Below are positions 45,130-57,900 of a stretch of DNA of 64,000 bases, piece by piece. The stretch covers positions 541,566 to 605,565 of the forward strand of contig JAMWET010000024.1 of NCBI GenBank assembly GCA_024036415.1. The letters are read 5' to 3'. The notes below the pieces were generated by a model. The model was not told the DNA's origin. It searched no databases and saw only the letters and a list, made by a program, of their open reading frames with translations. This DNA is from Prochilodus magdalenae. Its lineage: Eukaryota; Chordata; Actinopteri; Characiformes; Prochilodontidae. Within the stretch, counting starts at the first letter, position 1. Each line of letters opens with the position of its first letter. The translations under genes and the position numbers were made by a program.

Positions 45130-45935
45130 CAAATCACAAGTGCTTTATTTTTCGTTCAAAAGATTCGTTCACCGAATCGTTCAGTGCTTGGCAGGAGGAG
45201 CCTGGGACTCCGACCCACCTAACTGATACACGGCTGAACGGTTCATGTTTCAGTTTAGTTCACGGCTTCATGGACCAGGAGACGAGAGTGTTGTAAAAAA
45301 TCTTTTATATGTATATTTGTTGCCATAATCTGAAATGTGTAATAAGCTGTCATTCATATTTTTTTTCTGCAATTCTCATATTTTAATTCTATTCATAACT
45401 TTGACATTTGTATATTTGTTCTACCACAATTTTTTCAGCCATTAATCACTTATGTTTATTTCTATTGCTACTTGTTTTATACTGTAATTGTTACATGACA
45501 TTTTAAGTTTGTTTCTAGAAACTAAATCTGTTAAAACAAGGGGGAGGTGTGTATTTATGTTTATATGGCTTGACTCCATGTGAGTGAGTGGCAGCGCAAA
45601 CGTGAATCACGTCCTCAGCAACAGTTCTCTGGGTGGCAGCGCGAATGTGAATCACAGTGTCAGTACCTTCAGTGAACGAATCAGTGCGTGAACGGGAGCC
45701 CTCAGTTCAGCGAACGAATCACTGAGCAAGCACAGCTCCCTCGCAATGAGAGTCTCCGCCACCAGATTCGCGGGTGATTCAGTGATTCACAGACCACACA
45801 GCAGTTCCCCTGCCGGCCTGCACGGTCGCTGCTGAGCTCAACTACTGAACTGAGAAAGGAACGAATCAGCTGAGGAAGTGATTCGATTCAGTACGTTCAT
45901 TCGAATGAATCGTTCGCGAACGACACAACACTAGT
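45130..45935. repeat. hAT-like non-autonomous repeat rich in GAACGAATC
   Basis: Starts near TTCGTTCAAAAGATTCGTTC and ends ATGAATCGTTCGCGAACGAC. GAACGAATCA(C/G)TG units recur within it. The ends are imperfect inverted repeats. It is more CpG-rich than its surroundings. Confidence 0.5.
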
Positions 45936-45937
45936 AT

Positions 45938-48070
45938 GCCCTCGTTTCTCGGACTGAGGGACCAGACAAAGATGCGATTAGCATCGTACCAACGAGCTGG
46001 ATAATTGGCATAGACCCAACAGATACCTCCAGAACATATCTTGAGAAATGTCGTATGACCAAGAAGCCTGTCAACGGATGGCAGGCCGAGCACGCAGTGG
46101 TGCTGCAGTTAGCAGGTAGGTGCTGCCCTTTATTTTAACAATGACCTTAGCAGAAATGAGAGAACTTCCATGCTGCTAATAAGGCAATATTTGCTGATCC
46201 TAGAAATGAGCAATGCATAGCTAGATGCGCCTTCTTCCTGAATAGGCTTATCAGACCACTGAGGGTGCATACATCAGGTCATGTATCCAATGAAGCGGTT
46301 AATTTTGCAGTAATGAACAATGTTTTTATTAACTAGATTTACAGGATTACTTTTTTAGGTAAATCAATAATGTCATACCTTTTTTTCAATAGAAATAAAA
46401 ATAATATATTTCACTTTAACATAGAAGCAGAGTCTGCGCTAAAATCTGCTGAGCAGAAACTTTTAAATGTGGACATGGACGTAGACCACATGAGACCCAG
46501 GAAACCCAAACCCCTGTTCTTTGATCAAGATGAGGATTTAGTAACAAACTGGAAAATTGCAAGAAAGGTAACCGAATAGCTATTCAGTGCACTATGTGTT
46601 GAATGTATTATACTTGAATGCACACAGCACTACAGTCTATACAGACTACTGCCTTCTCTGCATTTTCTTTTACAAAGCATATTACTGTGCATAACTTGGT
46701 GCATAACTTACTGCTTTGAAATACACTTTCTGTTTATAGAACCACACCATATTGTCAGAGTTCTGTAACATGATTACTTTTTTGATTATATCAGGATTTG
46801 AAACCTAAGAATAACCTCAAAACTGGAACATGTATCAAATTAGAATTTGCATATTGGCTCATTTATAATCAAAAATATTTACCTTATAGAAAAAGCCCAA
46901 ACTTGCAGAGGAAACAATCTGTCTGAAAACAACCAACAATCCCCAGGAATCCAGAGTCTAGAAGAATATTCAAGCAATGACCTTCTGGCCTAATCAGAGA
47001 CCTCCAGATCCAGCTGAAGGTTTTACAGAAGGAAAATACCAGACTGTGCCACATGGTAGTTAAAGGCAAGTATCATTATTAGAGTAAGATTAAGTAGTGA
47101 GTACTTCTTCATTTTAGATGGAATTCATGGATGTATGTTTCATTTTAGATGGTAGGTAGATTATATGGTAGGTGGAAATACTTTTGCAGCCAGATGAATA
47201 TTGATTTTCACATTGCAAGATTCAGTCTGGTGAATTGTTCCAAGTTTGTTTAGGGCTTTTAATCAATGTTTAAAGAAAACAATAAGGCAAAAGTACAATA
47301 TCAAAGTGAAGTGCTTTTCTGTTGTTGTTTGTTTTTTACTAACTCTAACGGTAAGGATTCGGCAGCTGCCAAAAACTTCCCAAAATGCAACAATAAAATC
47401 CTGCTAGTTTGGCGGATTGATATATGAATAGCCTGAGTGTTATGAAGGGTGAAGGGTGGAAGACTTTATCTCACGATATGAAAACCTACAAGATGCATCT
47501 GGATTTTGAGGCAAAGAAATAAAACAAACTGCTACAATTATTAAGGCTACCTTTGACTCAATATATAGCCACAGTGGACGCCACCTGTATGATGTGTTAG
47601 CAATTTTTTTATTAAAATTATTTTCCACAGATTCCATCTTAGTTGGCAGACATGAAAATGTTCTCACCAATTATTATACTACCAAAGGTCTCTCTGTGTG
47701 TGAGAATGGAAGTGAGGGTGTACCTTGTAAACCTTCAGAAGTAAGTATTTCTGCACTTTCTACGTTTTGAGTAGTTACGTACAGTGTAGCATTCTGTTGC
47801 ATGTGGTGATTTTCTTTGTTGTTGTATTGTTTGTTTTTTATAAATAATAAGGTGAAACTGATGGCACCACCTCTGTCGCAGCTCATTGTTGGCAGACTGC
47901 AGAAGCACAACTTACAGCCAGTGGGATGGCACAAGTGCTGCTGATGGGCCTCTTTAGTGATTATGTTCTCCTGAGATCCAACCTGACTGGAGGGCTCAAT
48001 GAGGTCAATCCTACTGCAGAGCGATGACAGGCTTCTGATGGGAAGAAACTGGAAGCTTTACGTGGTAAAA
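45938..48070 (+). pseudogene. BEN-domain-like multi-exon gene relic
   Basis: Candidate exons: about 45938-46111 (YALVSRTEG, IVPTSWIIGIDPTD, HAVVLQLA, donor CAG|GTAGGT); 46424-46567 (EAESALKSAEQKLL, RPRKPKPLFFDQDEDL, donor AAG|GTAACC, phase-compatible); about 47629-47740 (SILVGRHENVLTNYY, donor GAA|GTAAGT); about 47852-48065 (ASGMAQVLLMGLFSDYVL, LRSNLTGG). The N-terminal exon recalls BEND5-type 'YA.V.F...SWI' exons. The last resembles the end of a BEN domain (LF...L..SN.TGG). A TGA at about 48025-48027 interrupts a frame that continues QASDGKKLEALRGK. No upstream start or promoter was seen. A live gene with a different last exon is possible. Confidence 0.4.
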
Positions 48071-48599
48071 TGTCTAATCTTTTCAGAGTTTGTTGCAGGC
48101 TTTCCAATTTAATTTATCAGAATTATTACCAAGAGTTCTTTCTGCATACCTGGATATTAGGGGTATAAGGGTAGGTGTATTTTTCCTGAAATGTACAGAT
48201 TTTACGGCATGTGGTCTTAAGGAGAATACATGGTATGTGTGAAGATTGATGAACCAGATTTCACAAGCAAGTTCCACCTGGAATACCAGCTCATTAGAAT
48301 ATTGTTTGACTACCACAGCCAGCAGCATATGCATTTACATTGGCATAAACCCCAGCTAAAAAACTGCAGTACCTCATTGTAAAACTAGTGTAAACAAAGG
48401 CTACAAACCATATATATACTTTAAGTCGACTGACAAAAGTGGCAATTTTTTTTTGTTTGTTTTGTTTTTCATAAAGCAAACTAAAGATTACAAAAATGCA
48501 CAAGAACTTTAAGAATTAAAAAAAGACATTTTAATAATTATTAAAGGGGAATAATAAATATATATGTAAGTTCTTCATCTAAGCCTTGCTGTGACGCAT

Positions 48600-48775
48600 G
48601 CTTGCTAAAAAGTTAAATCCGCTTGACAACGTGCACTGGCGGTTCACAGTTGAAGGAAGCTAAAGCTGTAAAGCTGAGACACACGGGTGGAATGATGTCT
48701 CAGAGAAAGTCTGGAGGAGCTTTAAAAAAAAGAGAATCCGAACAAATTAAAGCTAATTCTGCTTCAAACGAGTGA
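48600..48775 (+). other. short coding-like segment, possible transposase N terminus
   Basis: MMSQRKSGGALKKRESEQIK followed by ANSASNE and a stop. Lys/Arg-rich starts of this kind head some hAT-type proteins. Nothing downstream continues it. Weak. Confidence 0.2.
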
Positions 48776-50290
48776 TCTGACTTTCGGTTTAGACGTAACG
48801 GCTGTTTGCGGGTGATATAATAATTAAACAGTGTCAACCATTCTTCTTTTCATCTAAAAATAATTTTAATATGGACTAATCTGATTTTATTTAGGAGTTC
48901 ATTATTTATGAGAGATGAAAGACGAAGGGTAATCCTACTGAAGAAGCTGTTAGAAGTTACATTAAAAGACTGTAAGCTACAAGTGCTAATGTTTAGCATA
49001 AATACGCGCTGCTGCCCGACGCTGTATCCTGTAATTAAAGGCTCCAGTTCAGATCGATCATCATACGCCACGTCTCTTTTACTTCAGAAATATGTTTCTG
49101 TGACTCTGCTGACTTTCTAAATGAGGAGGACATCAGATCTGAACCGTATGCAGACTGATTTACTAGATAATGTACATGGAGAAAAAACATGAACTAATAG
49201 TCGATAGTCGGGTACAGCCCTAAAATATATATTATACTACCACACATACAATGTATGAAAAGCGGCAATTCCTGATGTATTATGCAATATATTGTAATAT
49301 ATTTATTACTATATAACACTATATATTAGTCTGTATATTTTCAGTACTTTTCAAAAATAAATAAATATAGATATCTGTTTTTTTCCAGTCAATTAATAAT
49401 CAGTGTCATGTATTATAGCCAGGAGGAATGTTAAATTTGTTGAATCTTTTTAATTAATCAGTAAATTAGGTAACACTAAATAATTAAATATTTTGATAGT
49501 TAATATATAGGGAAATATATTTTTGTTGCGTAAGGGACACACACACACACACACAAGCAGGGGAAACTTTACCTTTATGTACTTTTATTTCATTTTGCTA
49601 TCAGGTACCTTTTGTAACCTTCAGTTGTTTTGTTTATTAATTTGGAGTGTGCCCATTCCTAAACATGTTGTCCCAGCGTACTATTCAGCATTTGAAGAAA
49701 ATAAAGCTCCAGTTTTCTGGTTTTAACAGTGTCTAATATTGTTCTGGCTGAGGTCTGGGTAGGAAACCCAGTCATGCTGTCTGCTATGACCTAACCCAGA
49801 TCATAACACACTTAAGCCCAGTTAATTAACAGTAGGGGAGATTTTGATCATTCATGTGTGGCATACGTGTGTATCAGACATTTACAGAAATATGTAAAAA
49901 CCGCGTCCCGTATCGGTTTAATAAAGGCCAAATAAAGGACGATTACGTATTTTACAGGACAGGTGGCAAGACCGGTGCTAATCCTGTGCTATACCAGTAA
50001 GAGTCCTTGGGCAGTTCTCTTAAGGTAATATTCCATAAAGCCTTGGCACCCTGGGACTGTTGAAGAAAAGCAGCAATCAACCACAGACAGAGAAATTAAA
50101 TAACAAACCAGACTTTAGGAGAAGGCAAGCTTAGAGGGGCAGAGTAAGTTCTCAAAAAAGCTAATGGCCCGTTAGGTGGTGATCAGTGTGTTGAGATAGA
50201 ACAGCAGGGTGCTAATGACCAAAGAAGAGACAAAGCGACAAGATGTGTTTTAGAAAAGCATCTGGTCATCTTGTGGTCAGAAATAAGAAC
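48776..50290. other. intergenic, mostly unassigned
   Basis: AT-rich. A short (CA)n lies at 49538-49554. About 49955-50030 holds a fragment of the SINE seen at 28072 (TGTGCTATACCAGTAAGAG). Confidence 0.45.
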
Positions 50291-50294
50291 AGCA

Positions 50295-50720
50295 AATAGA
50301 TTAGATTAGATTAGATTCATCTTTATTGTCATTGTGCAGAGTACAGGTACAGAGCCAATGAAATGCAGTTAGCATCTAACCAGAAGTGCAAGTACAGTGT
50401 TATTTACATAAAGAGCCGTAATAATAAATATATACATATATAAGCATATCTATATACATATATAAGAATGTATAGAGCAGCATTTACAATGAATGTTTCA
50501 ACTGTAAGAGTAGTGCAAGTAGACAGTATGTACACAATGAAAATACCATCTGAGGTAGAGATAATATGAGAACACTATGTAAACATGAGTATACAGTATG
50601 TAAACATGAGTATACAGCATGTAAACATGTGTACAGTAGGCTTGGTGAGGAATAAGTGCAGTAACAGTGCAGAAGGTGCAAAGATGCAGTAGAGGGAGTG
50701 CAATGTAAATTAAAATACAC
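50295..50720. repeat. LINE 3'-UTR-like repeat
   Basis: ATTAGATTAGATTCATCTTT then ATTGTCATTGTGCAGAGTAC is a familiar fish LINE 3' end in antisense. It is followed by degenerate TATGTAAACATGAGTATACA repeats at 50575-50635. Confidence 0.5.
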
Positions 50721-50929
50721 TGGCATGGTTCAGCACCAGCCGAAAAAACGCTACGGCTTCATAGGCTCTAATTTGCCTTGCTGTCTCAGTGGACTACAAT
50801 CATCTTATTTGAGCTTAATCTCTGTTTTTATGCCCATCTTTTTTAGTAATAATTACTGGTTTTATTAAACACGTTTATCACTTTAACCCACCAGATTCTC
50901 CTTCATTCTTTAACCCATTTTTAAATCCA

Positions 50930-51140
50930 CACTCTTCTCTCTCTCCTCTACATTAACAGTGATCCTCTTTACTGTAGCAGCATGAAGCTAAAGTCTGTCC
51001 TGTATCTCCATGTGTAGAGCAGTGCAGTAATTCTGTATGTGATGTGGTAAATCTGTAAGCTGCTGATAAAGAGCTGTTTGGCAGCTGGAGCTGTTTTTCC
51101 TTTGAAGCTTCTGGTTTAGTGGAGGAACAGGAAGCCACGT
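50930..51140 (+). promoter_or_regulatory. Gene C distal upstream block
   Basis: Near-copy of 20578-20790, with the same GATA-like and GGAA-core motifs. It lies about 0.8-1.0 kb before the start codon, as in gene B. Confidence 0.5.
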
Positions 51141-51519
51141 ATCAGCAGGTGTTGGGGAGTAAGCGAGAGAGAGAGAGAGCTGGGGATGAGGTGAAGAGGC
51201 ACAGAGGAGAGTTGAATCTGTATGAATGGTCTTTATTTGTCGTAAATAAACCTTTCTATACAGAACTCAGTGTCAGTCTTTAGGTCCATAGTGCAGCACA
51301 CACAGCAGCACCTTACACAGACCTACATACAGTGTATATACACAGCAGCACAGTGTGAACACACCAGGCATTAAATATAGACCATTTATTTTCATTATAG
51401 ATCACTTTAGAGAATTTCTATTTTTCACATGTTGTTCTGTGTATATACAATACTATATGTACATACTATATTATAATTAATACTACACTGTGTGTACGTG
51501 TGTGTGTGTGTGTTAGGGT

Positions 51520-51918
51520 TATCAGTGTGTCTCTGCAGGTGCAGCATTAGTGCTGTATTACACTGGAGTGTTTTGTCTCCTTTCTCCTGTATGTTGGTGT
51601 GTTTCTCACCACACTGCTGTGAGCGTCTCTCCTCACACACACTCCTCTAGAGACGGAGGTGGAGTTCTGTTCATCAGCGCTGACGCTCTTTTGATATATA
51701 TGGAGGGAGAGAAAATGCCTCCTCTGATTTGTCACTGAAAATGTTTGATGGTTTCCTCTTCTCTTTCTAATAAGGTAATAGTGAGTGTGATTGGCGGCTG
51801 TGAGGAGCTTCTCTCTCTCCCTCTCTCTCTCTCTCAGTATCTTCAGTCTCTCTGGGGTAGAGGAGGTGAAGCTTGTTCTGCTGCTGAGTTGAAAGGACTA
51901 TGTGCAGGTCAGAGGGAG
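51520..51918 (+). promoter_or_regulatory. Gene C proximal promoter and 5' UTR
   Basis: Near-copy of 21195-21638. The TATA-like GATATATATGG is at about 51693-51703. A 12-bp stretch present in gene B (CTGAAGTCAGTC near 21250) is missing, and the CT tract is shorter. A (TG)n lies just upstream at about 51490-51512. Confidence 0.5.
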
Positions 51919-54900
51919 ATGGACAGCTGTGTGGGTCTAATTCTTCTGTCTTTCGTGATGACTCTCTCCACAGCTGGTAAGTAATTACTTTCAGCGAATG
52001 AAACAATAAAGTGATAAATAATACTCTATACTCTATAATAGTACTATTATAAATGTATAGTATTATAATACTTATAATATATTTTGTATATTTATATATT
52101 TATTCTAAATTATTAATAACTATTAATGATCTCCTCAACAATGTATTTATATTTATATGAATTTTCTTTCTGTCTGTGTTTCTTCCTATCACTCTCTCTT
52201 AAATAGAAATTATAAAGCTGGTGGATGGAGGGAGTCGCTGTGCTGGAAGACTGGATGTGTTATATAGAGGACAGTGGGGAACAGTGTGTGATGGTTACTG
52301 GGATATGAATGCTGCTGCAGTGGTGTGTAGAGAGCTGGGCTGTGGAGAGGCTGTAGATGTACTGAGCGATGCTCACTTTGGACCAGGATCAGGAAGACCA
52401 ATGAGATATTCAAGGCAGTGTAACGGATCAGAGTCTACAGTGAACAAATGTGCAGCAAGTGCGTCACTGGCATTTCATGTCTGTGATCATTCTACAGCTG
52501 CTGGAATGATCTGTGCAGGTAAACTGCAGCAAATCTTACCATGAAATTTAATTGATTTTTTGTTATTTTGTTATATATATTATCTCTCGGTCCATAATAT
52601 GGTTAATTTTTAACTTTTTGACTGTCTGCAGCATTTTGCATGTTACTCTTGACTTTGACATTGTGACTGTATAAAAATCTCAGTAACAAAGTTTCCTCAG
52701 TAATCCAGTAATTATTCACAAACAAATCATGAATGAATATAGTAAAGGTTATAGGATATACTTAATAACAAAAAGTAATAAGATTAAATTATGAGTTTAG
52801 ATTTGCAAAATATACTTTATAACATTCATTTTAACAATGATTGTTAATTAGAGAATAGAAGTGCAATTACTAAGCCATCAAATGACAAAAGATTAAATAT
52901 GTATATTTTTTAAATGGTATTATATGTATGAAAGTTGTCTACCAAGGTAGGTCATTTTTGGGAAACAATATGAAGAAGACTGACAGTTGTAAACATGGAG
53001 GAGAGATGTGTGTTTTTTTAAATATATTAAATAGAAACATGGACAATGAAGTGTATACACTTATGTGAAAATTGCCAAGACATGAACAGAGTTAACAATA
53101 AGATAAATTACTAAAATATCTAAATATTTGTGTAAGGTCAGGCTCTGGGACTTCATCTGCCACTAGGGGGCAACTCAGTAGCAGTCCCAATCAAGAATAT
53201 AAAGATTCCTTAGTTAAAGCATGTTCCTCTTTGTTGCCCCTATCCCTCAGTCTTTCGTTTAGGGGACGCTCTTTTTGGTTTAGTTGTTTGTTGCCGTGTG
53301 CTCACCAGCTCCCCAGCAATCCATTTGTCCCCCCATTTGTTCAAGCTTGTCGGTGGCTCATTCAGGGTACCCACTTGCACGTGGGAGGCCTGGGTTCAAA
53401 CCGTCTGGAGTGAGTCAGCCATTACAATTTGTATGAAATAGAATGTTTTATAGATGCATGCCCAAGGGCCCAAGCCTCTAGGGGGCCCCCAAAAGAAACT
53501 GTGGCAAAATCTACACTGTTGGTTTTCTTACCACTCAGTGTCCTAACAGCAAGTAATGTGAACGAGAACAATAAAATCGAAGCACTTCCATTCTAATCGG
53601 TAAAGGCCTCCTCTGATTTGGAGGATTTTTAATGGACATCATATTCCTCTGCTGTTAAATCTTAAAACGAGAAGAAAATGGTCCATGAAGTGGAGAAGAG
53701 GTGGATCTTTGTGACTCTTTCAGTAAACAATTTGGAGAGGAACTGCCAGAGTGAATACCTCTGTTTGAGTTAGCTTGTTTAGCTAGGTTGACTACCCAGC
53801 AGTACCCCTAGGGGGCAGTACAGTGTTATCTATATTATTTAGCCCACTGATTTTAAAGTTCAGGATAAAATGTGAACCGTTACAAACTCTATTAAATACA
53901 TGCCCCAAACCACAGCTGGATAACTCTGACAGTAAAGCAGCTGTGTTCTGATTGCTGTGTGGTATTGACTTGTCACACACTTGACCATTCCAGTGTAGAC
54001 ATCCTGAAGGCTTGGTGACATGTGATGCTAGATTTGAACCCCCACTTGCTGTTATAAGACGTGTCATTCTGTTATGCCCATCAAAATCTACAACTGTTCT
54101 AAATACCTGCTTCACTTTTTAATCCAGTCACTGCTTATTACTCCTTACGCTATCCACCATTACCGCGGCCAAGCTTTCAGGTCCAGTCAGCTTTCAGCAG
54201 TGAATTTGAAGCTCCAGATAATTAAAAGATGTGCCAGTGGGAACTGTATAACTGAGATCTGAAACTTTAGCCAACCAGAAGTTAAACATTTATCAAAGCT
54301 AAAAATAAAAGTTCAGCCACAAAAGTTAAAACATTTCATCATGTGTGTTCTCATTAAAGATCAGATATAAATAAAGAGAGAAATAAACTCTTTCAATCCC
54401 TCTGCAGTTAGCGTTAGCTGAGGATGCTGGATGGGTAAGGTTTTTATGTTTTATATTTGACTTCAGATTTTATTTTATGCAGTCTTTATTGGGACAGTTG
54501 TGTTACTTGCACACTTAATGATGAAGTGCTGCATTGGATGTTGGGTTAATGTTAACCTGTGCTGTCATTAAAGTGTCCCTAATATTACTTTTGCCATGAA
54601 AAAAAGCAAGTGATGACATGTCCAACATCAAGGACAAGTTTCAAATATTTGATGGGGAAAAGAAGGTTCATATACAGTCTTCCCTAAATCTTTAACTGGG
54701 GGTCAGAAAACACATCTCAGGGGGCAAAGCTCCTTTTTTGCTGTGTGTGTATTTAGCTCTGTATTACAAAACAGGTGGAGAAACTTTAGTAGCTAGTAAA
54801 CATATAGCTTTGTATTTTAGACATGGGGACAATAACAGCAAGTCATTTATGTGTATTACACATGTAATATTTTAATAATACTGATACATATTTTTTATTG

Positions 54901-57900
54901 GATTTATGTCAGTAAAACATGTAATATTTTGTCATGTTCAGTTGCCTTCAGAATTACTTATTGTGGGGAAGGTGTGTGTGGCCTTGTCATTATAAGTAGT
55001 AGTGTAAACGAACACCCTGATATCAGTAATAGCAGATCACTCCATGTTCTCTATTTGTCTAATTTTAGGAGTCAGGCTGGTTGGTGGGTCTCGCTGCTCT
55101 GGGAGAGTGGAGGTGCTTCATGGAGAGACCTGGTACACGGTGTGTGATGCTGACTTTGACCAGCAGGATGCAGAGGTTGTGTGTCGAGAGCTGGGCTGTG
55201 GGCTTCATGTGGAGGTGCTGGGAGGAGCTGCTTTTGGCAGAGGGGAGGGTCAGGTGTGGTCAGAGGAGCTTCAGTGTAGAGGCAACGAATCTCAGATTCA
55301 CTCCTGTCCAACATCACCTTCACCCAAACACAACTGCTCCCATGACAGTGATGTGGGTTTGGTGTGTGCTGGTGAGAACTGAGTTTACTAAAACTACTAT
55401 TACATTTTTGTGTTTCTAGATGGTTAAACACACATGATGTGCTATATAATATAATAAATAATAATATACATTTTATATGAATATATACTTATCTTTTTAA
55501 AAAAGTGAGACGTGAATAATTCAAGTTTCTCTCTGTGCATGTGATGTAAGTAAGGATGAACCTTATCCCTGTACCTTACTGACTGTCCTGTTGTATGTGC
55601 TGTCCATTCTGACTTGTGCGGTTGTGTTGGTTGCATCCTTTGCAAGTAATGTACGTCTGTGAGAAGAGTTTGAAAGTAATTCAAACAGTTAGAACAAATG
55701 AAGTGGGGTTGCTTTGTAGGGCTCCGGGAAGCGGTCTTATCAACACATTACACACCATTGCGGTTGTGCGGATACTACCATAGCACGCCTTTGGCGGTAT
55801 CTGATAGAAGAAGGCATGCACCAGTGACATGAAGGATCTGGGAGACGGAAAGGGAGAACTGATACACTGTCAGATATGCACATATGTGATATGTCTGAGT
55901 GACCCAACAGCCAGTCATTGAGTTATACTTGTTTCCAACACTCCTCCACCTTTGACAAGCATTTTGGTTGTTACCATAATTAATATTTTACTAAATTACT
56001 AAATGTTAAAATTAGTCTTTAGTTATTGGCTACATTATGGTTTATTGTAATGTTTGACCTAAACCTTTTTTTAATTATTATTGTTTATCAACATAAATTT
56101 AATTGTAATAATGCATTAATTACTGCATTAATAATGTACACATGGTGGCATTGAGTGAAAAGTTATACCTTTTTATCTCTGTTGTACAGGCAGTGTGAGG
56201 TTGGTGGATGGTGGTAGTCGCTGTGCCGGGAGAGTGGAGGTTCTTCATAGAGGACAGTGGGGAACAGTGTGTGGTGATAACTGGGATATGAGAGATGCTG
56301 CAGTGGTGTGTAGAGAGCTGGGCTGTGGAGAGGCTGTATATGCAGTGATGAGTGATGGTCACTTTGGACCAGGATCAGGACCAATCTGGATGGATGATGT
56401 GGACTGTAGTGGATCAGAGTCTACACTGAAGAACTGTAGATCAAGAGGATGGGGAAAACATAACTGTGATCATTCTAAAGATACTGGAGTCATCTGCTCA
56501 GGTAGGCTGCTATAGTTTCTTATATATTGGGAATTGTGGGTAAATTATTACTATTTATTAAAGTAATATAAATTATTGTTAATGTTGCGGGCTCAAAGAA
56601 TAGAAGCTTTTCACATCTAAATATTGTTGCTTTAATGAGAAGACATCAGGAGATCTGCAGGACACAGAAATGCTCTTCAGTAAGGACAAAGTCTCGCTCT
56701 GCACCTCGTGTTACTCTCTGTACAGAGATTCTATAGCAATTAACTCACACAGTTAGCTTTTCTACTGAATAATATTTTCACCATGTGATAAAGATTGTTT
56801 TCAAAGAACATGAGACTGAATACACAAACCTCCAGTAACACAATATAACTCATGAGTTCAAAATGGTGACCAAGCAAAGCTAACTATGAATTAGTCAGTA
56901 CATCAACACAGACTCATTCTTCAGATTTTACCATGCTATCATACAAAGAGCTCTAAACTTTAGCAACACAACAAAATACAACGGAATTCAACACCACACA
57001 TTTAAACAACCTAAACTGAGTAATAATGAACAGCTCCCCTGTAAATTACAGAGATGCTCTTCTGTGGGGACAATGGTTCGCTCTGCAACTTGCATTACTC
57101 TCTACACAGAGATACTGAAGCAATTAACTCAGGTAATACTCTGTGAATAATGGAAAAGTGCTGAGCACGCCACTACTAACCCTTTCCAGAACTACAGGTG
57201 AATATACGATCATGTTTCTCCACAAAATATTAATAAGAGGGGCATCAATCCAGCAGGACAACACAGTCTCCATACACAACAGTGCTCAAAGTGAAATAAA
57301 CAAACTGAGGAAAGGTGATGTCAGAAATCTAAGAGATTTGATGATATCAATATGCTTGATATGCTGTATTATGTAAGGTGAATTAATGTAGTAGGATCTG
57401 AATGAAAACCTGTAGTAGGATCAATAAAAATCTTAAATAAGATTAAAAATCACAGTGATGAAAGTATGCCTATTGGGTTCTTCCCGTTTAAAGCCTTCCC
57501 TTTTTTAAAAAGCAATCAAAAGAAGAGTCTAAAGAGCTTTTCTCGTTTTTGGTCCCTCTGATAGTTGGACTTTAAATTAAAGTAATTTCTGTTACCATTT
57601 TCTTATCAAATCAATACACTTTGTTCTCTAATAATACTAAAGAAACCAGACTGGATGGCGGTTCTCACTGCTCTGGGAGAGTGGAGGTGCTTCATGGAGA
57701 GACCTGGTACACGGTGTGTGACGCTGACTTTGACCAGCAGGATACAGAGGTTGTGTGTCGAGAGCTGGGCTGTGGGCTTCCTGTGGAGGTGCTGGGAGGA
57801 GCTGTTTTTGGCAGAGGGGAGGGTCAGGTGTGGTCAGTGGAGCTTCAGTGTAGAGGCAACGAGTCTCAGATTCACTCCTGTCCAACATCACCTTCACTCA

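Noticed and set aside
53330..53420. Functional tRNA gene
   Set aside because: The anticodon loop is six bases, the A box is poor and no acceptor stem can be formed; a SINE head or relic fits better.
53792..54115. 107-codon minus-strand frame in gene C intron
   Set aside because: No family resemblance and no supporting signals.
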